A DNA stretch of 64,000 nucleotides from NCBI GenBank assembly GCA_016708905.1, contig JADJEV010000004.1, positions 1,111,741 through 1,175,740 of the forward strand, written 5' to 3'. The first letter of the stretch is position 1. Each line of letters begins with the position of its first letter. A model generated the notes under the pieces. The model searched no databases. It had not been told where the DNA came from and saw only the letters and a program-made list of their open reading frames with translations. This document shows positions 57,159 to 64,000 of this stretch, piece after piece. Made by a program: the position numbers and the translations under genes. Origin of the DNA: Candidatus Methylophosphatis roskildensis. GTDB taxonomy: Bacteria > Pseudomonadota > Gammaproteobacteria > Burkholderiales > Rhodocyclaceae.

Positions 57159-57998
57159 ATGGAAATCCTTGCGCAATGGCGTGACGCGCTGACCGGTGTT
57201 CTTGACCAGACGGTAGAGCGGCTCGCGCACTACCTGCCCAACGTGCTCGGCGCCTTCCTGCTGTTGATGGCCGGCTTGATCGTCGCGCGCGTGCTGCGCG
57301 CTGCGGCGGTGCGCCTCGCGCTGCTCGGCGAGCGCGCGCTGGCACGCGTTTCCGCCGGCAAGCGCGCCACACCGGTGGGTCTGCCGCGTGCATCGGCGAA
57401 GATTCTCGGCAGCGTCGTGTTCTGGGTGGTGGTGCTGTTCTTCCTCACCTCCGCGACGCAGGTGCTGGGCTTGGATACCTTCACCGCCTGGCTCGCCCGT
57501 GTCGTCGACTACCTGCCGACGGTATTCGCTGGCGCGCTCATCGTGGTTGCCGGGTTCCTCGTCAGCCGGCTCGCGCGCGAGGTGGTGGAGGCGGCAGCCG
57601 CGAGCGTGGGTCCGCGCCAGCGCGAGCTGATCGGGCGCGTGGTGCAGGCGTCGATCCTCGTCACGGCAATCCTCGTCGGCGCCGAGCAGATCGGCATCAA
57701 AGTCACTTTTCTCGTCATCCTCGTGGCGGCGGCAGGCGTCGCGCTGGTGGGCGCGGTGGCGCTTGCCCTCAGCCTGGGCGCGCGCGAGTATGTCGCCAAC
57801 CTGATCGGCGGGCATTATCTGCGCCAACGCTACGCTGTCGGCCAATACTTGCGTGTCGCCGGCTATGAAGGCCGGATTCTGGAACTGACGCATACCGAGG
57901 TCGTGCTCGAAACCACCGAGGGCCGCGCGAGTCTGCCGGCCAAGGTGTTCAACGAGGAAGTCATCGTCCTGGTCGTCGGTGGCGGGCGTAATGGCTAG
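57159..57998 (+). CDS. MscS-like small mechanosensitive channel/TM-helix protein
   Basis: A 279-residue protein with about four membrane helices (LPNVLGAFLLLMAGLIVARV; VVFWVVVLFFLTSATQVLGL; LPTVFAGALIVVAGFLVSRL; VTFLVILVAAAGVALVGAVA). A short beta domain follows (GQYLRVAGYEGRILELTHTE) with PAKVFNEEVI at the end. This is the build of conserved-TM-helix MscS relatives. Its stop overlaps the start of the next gene by 8 bases, tying it to the MgtE-related pair downstream. Confidence 0.85.
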   Translation: MEILAQWRDALTGVLDQTVERLAHYLPNVLGAFLLLMAGLIVARVLRAAAVRLALLGERALARVSAGKRATPVGLPRASAKILGSVVFWVVVLFFLTSATQVLGLDTFTAWLARVVDYLPTVFAGALIVVAGFLVSRLAREVVEAAAASVGPRQRELIGRVVQASILVTAILVGAEQIGIKVTFLVILVAAAGVALVGAVALALSLGAREYVANLIGGHYLRQRYAVGQYLRVAGYEGRILELTHTEVVLETTEGRASLPAKVFNEEVIVLVVGGGRNG

Positions 57999-58833
57999 CA
58001 GCGAAGCGCTCAGCTACGCCTATCTCGAAGCGCACCCGGCCGATGCGGCGCGCGTGCTCGAGCGGCTCGCCCCAGCCTCGGCGGCGGCGCTCTTGCAGTC
58101 GGCGCCGCTGCGCCTTGCCTGCCCCGTCTTGCGCCAGATGCTGCCGCTCGCCGGCGCGCGCTGCCTCGAGCGCCTCGACGATGCCGACACAGCCGGACTC
58201 TTGCGCGGCGTCGGCGCACAGGCCGGGGTCGCGCTGCTGCGCTACGTCGGCGCCGAGCGGCGGGTCCGATTGCTGGCGCAATTGCCGACTGCGCTCACCC
58301 TCGCCTACGAGTTGCTGCTCGGTTATCCGGAGGGCACGGTCGGCGCCTCGATGGATCCACGGGCCTTGGCGCTGCCCGCCGACATGACAGCCGGCGAGTC
58401 GCTGGCGCGCGTGCGCTCGGCGGACGAAACTTTCGCCTCCGATCCGCATGTCATCGACCGCGACCAGCGCCTGCTCGGTTACGTGGATCTCGCCGAACTG
58501 CTGCGCGCGCCGGCCGCAACTTCGCTCGCCCGCCTGGTGCGGCCAAGCCCGCATCGGCTGCCGGCACAGGCGCTGCTGGCGGGATGTCGCGAGCATCCGG
58601 GATGGCGCGATGCATCGGCGCTGCCGGTAGTCGAGCGTGGCGATCGACTGGTGGGTGCGCTCACGCATGGCGCGCTGCTGCGTGCGCTGTCGACGCAACA
58701 GCGCACGCCGGCGCCGCGGCGCACCGAAGACACGCTCGCCGGCGTTGCCGGAGCTTACTGGTTCGGTGTCTCCTCGATGATCGAGGCGGTCGTCGGCCTG
58801 CTGCCGGTCGAACGCCGCGAGGGCGACACATGA
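57991..58833 (+). CDS. Soluble MgtE-N/CBS-like protein
   Basis: A 280-residue protein without membrane segments. Its first ~130 residues are helical repeats like the MgtE N-domain (YLEAHPADAARVLERLAPAS, LLGYPEGTVGASMDPRALAL). A CBS-like pair follows (DPHVIDRDQRLLGYVDLAEL; LPVVERGDRLVGALTHGALL). It ends where MgtE would have its plug helix. The gene overlaps both neighbours (8 bases upstream; ATGA with mgtE downstream), so the three are translated together. It could be a regulatory partner of the full MgtE. That role is inferred. Confidence 0.75.
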   Translation: MASSEALSYAYLEAHPADAARVLERLAPASAAALLQSAPLRLACPVLRQMLPLAGARCLERLDDADTAGLLRGVGAQAGVALLRYVGAERRVRLLAQLPTALTLAYELLLGYPEGTVGASMDPRALALPADMTAGESLARVRSADETFASDPHVIDRDQRLLGYVDLAELLRAPAATSLARLVRPSPHRLPAQALLAGCREHPGWRDASALPVVERGDRLVGALTHGALLRALSTQQRTPAPRRTEDTLAGVAGAYWFGVSSMIEAVVGLLPVERREGDT

Positions 58834-60137
58834 GCGCTGGCGCCGAAGCGGCGGTCGCCGCGCTCAATCTGCGCTTCCTGCTCGACTACCCGCGCGAGGC
58901 CGCGCGGCGCATCGAGACAATGCCCGCCCAAGAGGTGGGCGCGATGCTGGCCGCGCAGCCGGTGCACGCGGTGGTGCCAGTGTGGCAAAGCCTCGCCACC
59001 GACGTCGAGCAGGCGGTGTTCACGGAGTTGCCCGAGCAGCGCGCGGCCGAGCTACTCGCCGAAGTTGAGCCGGCGCGCGGCGCGGCGCTGCTCAGCCGGC
59101 TCGACGAGGATGAGCGCGCGCGCTACATCGGCTTGCTCGACGCGCAGGTGGCGGCCGAGATACGCGCGCTGATGCAGTACCGGGCCGACTCCGCCGGCCA
59201 ACTCATGGATCCGCGTGTGCTTGCCTTCCGTGGCGATCTGACCGCGCATGAAGCGCTGGCGCGCCTGCGCCAGGCGAAGCGGCGCGGACTGCGCGATCTC
59301 TATCTGGTCGATGATGACGGCCGGCTGGACGGACGCGTCGACATCCAGGATCTCGCGCTGGCCGAACCGGACGAGGTGCTCGCGCGTATCGCGCGCAAGA
59401 TCGCGGATGCCGTGCAGGACACCGCGCCGCGCGAGGAGGTGGTGGAGAAGATGCAGCAGGACGCGATAGCCGACCTGCCGGTGATCGACTTCGACGGGCG
59501 CCTGGTCGGCGCTATCCGCCAGGCCAAGCTTGCTTCGGCCGTGCAGCAGGAAACCACGCTGGACATCCAGACCATGGTCGGTGCCAGCCGCGATGAGCGC
59601 GCGCTTTCGCCCGCCATCTTCGCGGTCGCCAAGCGCCTGCCGTGGTTGCAGATCAACCTGCTCACCGCTTTTCTGGCTGCGGCTGTGGTCGGGCTGTTCG
59701 AGAGCACGATCGCCAAATACACGGCGCTCGCGGTGCTGCTGCCGGTGGTCGCCGGCCAGTCGGGCAATGCCGGCGCGCAGGCGCTGGCAGTGACGATGCG
59801 TGGGCTGGTGCTGCGCGAGATCAGCTTGCGGCACTGGCCCAAGGTGGTATTTAAGGAGCTCAACGTCGGCCTGCTCAACGGACTGGCGGTCGCGGCCACG
59901 ACTGCGATCGGCGTCTACCTCTGGAGCCGCTCGGTCGGTCTGGTCCTGGTGATCTCCGCCGCGATGGTGATCTCGATGGTCGCCGCCGGTTTTGCCGGTG
60001 CGCTGGTGCCGATCACCCTGCAGCGCTTCGGCCAGGATCCGGCACAGTCCTCATCGATCATTCTCACCACCGTCACCGATGTCGTCGGCTTCTTCTCCTT
60101 CCTCGGTATCGCGACGCTTCTCTCGGCGCTGCTCTGA
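58830..60137 (+). CDS. mgtE: Magnesium transporter MgtE
   Basis: A 435-residue MgtE magnesium channel. An N-domain of helical repeats (LLDYPREAARRIETMPAQEV) leads to YRADSAGQLMDPRVLAF. Two CBS motifs follow, then the plug helix and five membrane helices beginning RLPWLQINLLTAFLAAAVVG. The signature pore segment is VVAGQSGNAGAQALAVTMRG. The channel imports Mg2+ and is closed by cytosolic Mg2+ bound to the N/CBS domains. The start is the ATG of the ATGA overlap. Complete and undamaged. Confidence 0.95.
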   Translation: MSAGAEAAVAALNLRFLLDYPREAARRIETMPAQEVGAMLAAQPVHAVVPVWQSLATDVEQAVFTELPEQRAAELLAEVEPARGAALLSRLDEDERARYIGLLDAQVAAEIRALMQYRADSAGQLMDPRVLAFRGDLTAHEALARLRQAKRRGLRDLYLVDDDGRLDGRVDIQDLALAEPDEVLARIARKIADAVQDTAPREEVVEKMQQDAIADLPVIDFDGRLVGAIRQAKLASAVQQETTLDIQTMVGASRDERALSPAIFAVAKRLPWLQINLLTAFLAAAVVGLFESTIAKYTALAVLLPVVAGQSGNAGAQALAVTMRGLVLREISLRHWPKVVFKELNVGLLNGLAVAATTAIGVYLWSRSVGLVLVISAAMVISMVAAGFAGALVPITLQRFGQDPAQSSSIILTTVTDVVGFFSFLGIATLLSALL

Positions 60138-60297
60138 GAATCCCGCCCGGACAGGATAACGGGCCGTGCCTTGTCGAGAGTCGGTCCTTCAGCCGCAGCC
60201 ACGTCGAGCGCGGCGAGGATGCAGCCTTCGGCGTGAGGCTTTCGTTGGGCCCGGCTGCATGGCCTCGCGCGGGCGCCGGCACCGATCCGTCTGCCCC

Positions 60298-61277
60298 TCA
60301 GTCCGTGCCGCTGGCGTCCTGGGCGGCCTGGGCCGCCTGGGCCGCGTGTGCCAGCGCAGGCCCGAAGGCACGCAGCAGCACCCTGATGCGCATCGTGTCC
60401 TTCGATCCCGGGTGGGTGATCAGCCACAGCGGCGTCTGCAGTTCGTCTATTGGTGCCGTCAGGGCCCGGAGTTCGGGCAGACGGGACTCCAGGAAGGCGG
60501 GCAGCAAGGCGATGCCGAGACCGGCCTGGACCATGGTGAGCGCATGGCCGAAGTTGTCGACCCGCAGTGCCACGCAAGCATCAGGTACGCGTGCGGCAAG
60601 CCAGCGGTCGAACTTGAGCTCCCGGGCATCTCGCTCGAAGCTGATCCAGCGCTGCTGTGCGACCAGATCCGCGATGCTGTGCAGCGTCGTCTTCGCTCGA
60701 CCTTGCCGCCGGCCGTAGATCTTGAACCGCAGGTCGGCAAGTTTCCGTCCGACCAGCCAATCGGAATCCGGTCGGCCACGCGTATCGCAACATCCGCCTC
60801 GCGACGCGACAGGCTTACATGCTCACGCGAGGCGGTCAGTTCGATCCTGACTTCGGGAAATGACGATGCGAACTGCACCAGCACACCCGGCAGCAGGTGT
60901 TCGATCACGATCGATGCGGCGGCGACCCGCACGTTTCCCCTGGGTCGAAGATCCTGCCCGCGCACGCGAGTCTCGGCTGCCAGTGCGACCGGTTCGAATG
61001 CGCTGGCCGCATCCACGATCTGCTCCCCGGCCTGGGTCAGCGTATAGCGGCCGCGGACCCGGTCGAACAGCCTCGTCTTGAGGCGCGATTCGACGAGATC
61101 CAGCCTGCGCAGCAAAGTTGAGTGGGTCATTCCCAGCGCCACGCAGGCCTTGGCGACGCTGCCGTGGCGGGCAATGGTGAGCACGGTGTGGAAATCCGTC
61201 CAGGCGAGCCGAGATCGCGGCGGTGACAGAGATGCGGCGTCCGCGGTGGTTTCCTTTGATTCACGCTGAGTTTGCAT
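60298..61277 (-). pseudogene. LysR-family regulator, frameshifted
   Basis: The first frame encodes the winged helix (WTDFHTVLTIARHGSVAKAC, MTHSTLLRRLDLVESRLKTR) and the start of the effector domain up to ADVAIRVADRIP. One base is missing near 60760-60764 (DRIPDWLVGRKLADL expected). The rest, from VGRKLADLRFKIYGRRQGRA through NFGHALTMVQAGLGIALLPA to the end, is in the next frame. The restored protein is about 326 residues, slightly longer than usual because of an alanine-rich tail. It is divergent from the envelope operon starting at 61421. Confidence 0.8.
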
Positions 61278-61286
61278 ATTTGCAAA
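61271..61286. promoter_or_regulatory. LysR-type binding palindrome over the lysR start
   Basis: TTTGCA-TATT-TGCAAA, a perfect 6-bp palindrome that fits the T-N11-A LysR box. It covers the lysR start codon in the divergent region, so autoregulation is likely. Confidence 0.5.
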
Positions 61287-61420
61287 GCACGGTTTTGAAA
61301 ATTGATTTTACTTCGCGTTCTTCGAAATGTAGATTGCTAAACATGCGAAGTTCGATACTCATGTTGGTCGCCGCGACCGGGCGCGTGGTTTCACGGCGAC
61401 GTGGGCGAGGAGGAGACGAT

Positions 61421-61915
61421 ATGAACCGAGTGAGCAACTCTGTTGGCCTGGGGCGCGGTAGCCGTGGTTACACCTGTCGGCGCTCAACTGGCCGACACTG
61501 ATGGCTCCGGCACCGCTGGACTTGGTCGTTGCCCAGGGCAGGCGCCGCTGGGGTGGTCATGCTGGGCTTGGCCGCCGTGCTAGTCGCGCTGTTTTTCGTT
61601 GCCTACCTGCGCAACCAGATCGGTTCGCTGCTCGAAACCCGCAAGCTGCTCAAGGAGGTTCAGCGTGCCCACGATCTGCCTTCCACGGACCAAGCCGAGG
61701 AGTCGCGTATCGAGAACCTGCATCGGTTGATCTCGACCGAGTTTTCGCTTGCTCAACGACCGACTGGGCGCGATCGTTGCGGTGGCTGGACCGATGTCTG
61801 GGACGGCCAACGAAGATCCAGAGGGAGAGGGCATTCCGCTCTCGCTGACCGAACTGGTGACCCGCGGTGAGCCCTCGCGAGAATCCCATCCTCACTTTGT
61901 ACGAGAACCAAGCAG
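61421..61915 (+). pseudogene. Membrane-anchored coiled-coil protein, several frameshifts
   Basis: A strong ribosome site (GAGGAGGAG) precedes ATG AAC CGA, but this frame stops after 26 codons. Protein-like sequence continues in other frames: GVVMLGLAAVLVALFFVAYL (a membrane helix) with RNQIGSLLETRKLLKEVQRA, then SRIENLHRLISTEFSLAQ, and in a third frame LNDRLGAIVAVAGPMSGTAN. No family recognised. First member of the broken envelope operon. Confidence 0.45.
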
Positions 61916-61922
61916 GGTAGCC

Positions 61923-62235
61923 ATGAAGACGAGACGAGTTGGAAAACTCATCACCGGCCTGATCGTTGCGGTCGCGCTGGCCGCATGTGCCGGCACCCGC
62001 CAGAAGAGAGCACCGGCGAGCATCGACGACACCACGCTGACGACCAAGGTCAAGGCGGTTTCTACTTGACGACCCAACGGTCAGCGGGCTAGCGGTCAAT
62101 GTCCGAATCGATTTCAGAAGCGGCCGTGCAACTCAGCGGCTTCGTCGATGACCCGCCGAGCGCGATCGAGCCGTCGAACTGGCCCGGAAGGTCGGCGGCG
62201 TAAAGCAGGTCAAGAACGACATCCTGATTCGCTAG
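61923..62235 (+). pseudogene. BON-domain lipoprotein, frameshifted
   Basis: MKTRRVGKLITGLIVAVALA is followed by the lipobox AACAG. SIDDTTLTTKVKA opens a BON domain. In other frames it continues LDDPTVSGLAVNV, SEAAVQLSGFVDD and RAVELARKVGGVKQVKNDIL, then a TAG stop. At least two single-base shifts (near 62060 and 62155) break it. BON lipoproteins bind the envelope and are often stress-induced. Frame restoration gives about 104 residues. Confidence 0.75.
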
Positions 62236-62296
62236 CGCGAGCCGGAGTTCCTGGTCGCGCCCAGGCGAGCACAACCACCGGAAGGAGGAACAGAAA

Positions 62297-62509
62297 ATGA
62301 CCGAAGAAGACCGAACTGGCGCCGACCTCGCCAATCTCGTGAGGGGCGTGGTCGGAGAACTGACGAAGCGCGTTCAGGACATCGACAACAACTATCGCGC
62401 GGAAGCCGAAAAGATGGGTCAACTCTACATAGTGCGCTGATGAGAACAAGGTCGCCTCATTGAGCGCGCCGCCTGGACCAAAGCCCATGCGCAACGCTTC
62501 CGACAATGA
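62297..62509 (+). pseudogene. Small soluble protein, one frameshift
   Basis: AAGGAGG precedes the ATG. The start, MTEEDRTGADLANLVRGVVG with ELTKRVQDIDNNYRAEAEKM, reads as an acidic helical protein and stops after 47 codons. A different frame then gives a natural ending, GRLIERAAWTKAHAQRFRQ, with TGA. The restored length is about 70 residues. No function known. Confidence 0.5.
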
Positions 62510-62652
62510 GCAGACTTTCTCAGCCATTCTGGAAGAGCTCAGGATGCAGGCCAACCGGACCGGCAAACCGCTGCACAGGCTGGCCGGCACGCGTGTTGCG
62601 CCTGGTCGTCGTTGCGGGCTTAACCGCCTCACAAACTTCCAGGAGAACGAAC

Positions 62653-63040
62653 ATGGATCGCATTGTCTCGCGGTATCGCCGCTTGGGGATTGCTGGCGTC
62701 GCCGGATTGGCCGTTCTGCTTGGCGCGTGCTTTCAGCACGGGCACTGCGCGGACAAGCCAGTTGGCCACCGCACGCGCTTCGATCGCACAGGCCGAAAGT
62801 GCGCGCCCCTCGATTCTGCGCCGCTTGAACTTCTCTCCGCCCGCGACAAGCTTGGCAGAGGCTAAGCCTGTTACGGGAAGAGCGATTCGTGCGTGCGCGA
62901 CGGCTCGCGGAACAGGCAGAAGCCGATGCCGAGCTCGCAGAGCACAAGGCGCACGCTCAAGGTGAAGCTGCAGCCGCGAGCTGGCGCAGACCAACGAGAA
63001 TGTTACGAAAGGAAGCCAGGATCGCAAGGGCCGGCCTTGA
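62653..63040 (+). pseudogene. DUF4398-type envelope protein, frameshifted
   Basis: AGGAG precedes MDRIVSRYRRLGIAGVAGLA with the lipobox region VLLGAC. In other frames it continues SQLATARASIAQAESA, PLELLSARDKLGR and RARRLAEQAEADAELAEHKA, the helical DUF4398 repeat that usually precedes an OmpA-type gene. At least three shifts are needed to join them. It ends at about ELAQTNENVTK. Confidence 0.65.
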
Positions 63041-63104
63041 TTCCTGCCCGCGCCTCCTTCGTTTCGCAGGCCGAAAACTCAAAGATCGCAAAGGAGCAAG
63101 ACCC

Positions 63105-63961
63105 ATGAAGACAACCCGGCACCTTACCAGTCGCAGTGTGTGGGAATCAGCCTCGTCGCCACGCTGGCGGCGTGCGCCTCGCGCCGACGAGCAAGTCTCT
63201 CGACGAAGCCAGGGCGACTACAGCCGGGCCGCCGCCGACGCACAGGTGGTTCGCACCGCGCCGGTGGAACTGGCCCAAGGCGCAGCAGGCATTGGAAAGG
63301 CCGAGGCGGCGCTACGTGCCGGCGATGATGCCATCGACCGAGCATTATGCCTATCTTGCCAGGCAGCGCACCGAGGTAGCGATTCAAACCGAGAAACTCG
63401 CTCCGGGCCGAACAGGCAATCGGCGCATGCGCATTGCGAACGCATTCTCATCGATGCGCGGACGCGCGACCCGAGGCGCAGCGCGGTCAGGCGGAGGCGG
63501 CACGCAAGCTCGCTGAAGAGCGGCAGGCAGCAGCACAGGCATCCAGGGCCCAGGCAGCAGAGTCCGCCCGTACGCGCAAAAACCTGGAACCTTAGCAGCT
63601 CGACGAACTCAAGGCCAAGCAGACCGAACGTGGCATGGTGCGACACTCGGCGACGTGCTGTTCGACACCGGACGGGCGAAGCGTCCGGGGCGCCGCACGC
63701 CAGGCGATCGATCAACTCGCCACATTCCTCGAGGAGAACCCCGCGCGTACTATCGAGATCGGGCTACACCGACTCGGTGGATCGAGCAGATGAACCCAGA
63801 CACTCTCGAGCGACGGGGCGGAATGCCGTGAAGAACGCACTGATGGACCGTGGCATCGAGTCGAATCGTATCGCTGCTCGCGGCTTTGGTGAGGACAACC
63901 GCCGGTGGCGAGTAGTGCTACGCCGCTGGGCGGCGGCAGAATCGCCGCCGAGATAGTGTGA
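63105..63961 (+). pseudogene. DUF4398-OmpA family outer-membrane protein, many frameshifts
   Basis: AAGGAG precedes MKTTRHLTSRSV. The protein can be traced across frames: GISLVATLAACAS (lipobox), KSLDEARA, ELAQ...QALE (DUF4398), EHYAYLARQRTEVAIQTEKL, EARKLAEERQ-type helices, then the OmpA peptidoglycan-binding domain: TLGDVLFDTGRAK, EENPARTIEI, GYTDSVD, NAVKNALMDRGIESNRIAAR and GFGEDN. Six or more indels in 860 bases make it unreadable as it stands. It would anchor the outer membrane to peptidoglycan. Confidence 0.75.
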
Positions 63962-64000
63962 TATCGGGTACCAGCAAGATGATGCGTTCACCGCGATGGC

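Overview
The window is GC-rich proteobacterial DNA, most likely from a betaproteobacterium. This is inferred from overall gene style, the fused MalQ-TreY enzyme and the mix of IS families; no rRNA or other phylogenetic marker is present. There is no CRISPR array, rRNA or complete tRNA.

Left part (1-18 kb): an IS21-type end (istA fragment, istB), small hypothetical genes, and remnants of a HlyD secretion protein and a ParE-like toxin. Next come a c-di-GMP pair (Cache-PAS-PAS-GGDEF cyclase and HD-GYP phosphodiesterase), an IS1182 remnant, an IS1634 element with 18-bp inverted repeats, an intact ParE-type toxin-antitoxin pair, katG, an ISKra4 element with direct target repeats, and a decayed DUF6431-type element.

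18-23 kb: ordinary genes (TRIC-family channel, SelO AMPylase) and a sulfur pair, a persulfide-dioxygenase-like metallohydrolase followed 13 bp later by a TauE/SafE exporter.

23.7-36 kb: accessory island. A minus-strand module carries a DUF932 protein, a zinc-ribbon/Toprim primase, a class II (B12) ribonucleotide reductase and three small proteins. Three of these genes have long GC-rich hairpins in the 5' leader. An AcaB/DUF1845-like protein, a TnpB tail, broken transposases, broken toxin-antitoxin genes and an enoyl-CoA hydratase stub follow. The island ends at the 3' half of a tRNA-Arg(ACG), a likely attachment site, beside an integrase C-terminus cut by an IS3 element.

37.5-60 kb: chromosomal-looking block. 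It has a ClC chloride transporter, an MscS channel, and a large glycogen/trehalose operon (treS-mak, glgC, glgX/treX, treZ, malQ-treY fusion). It continues with a MarR regulator, a YihY/BrkB membrane protein, and a coupled set of MscS-like protein, soluble MgtE-N/CBS-like protein and full MgtE magnesium transporter.

60-64 kb: a frameshifted LysR gene and a plus-strand envelope operon (BON lipoprotein, DUF4398, DUF4398-OmpA) in which almost every gene is broken by single-base indels.

Single-base frameshifts recur through the window, several at G/C runs of four, in genes otherwise conserved to their ends. This suggests sequencing indels as much as true gene decay.
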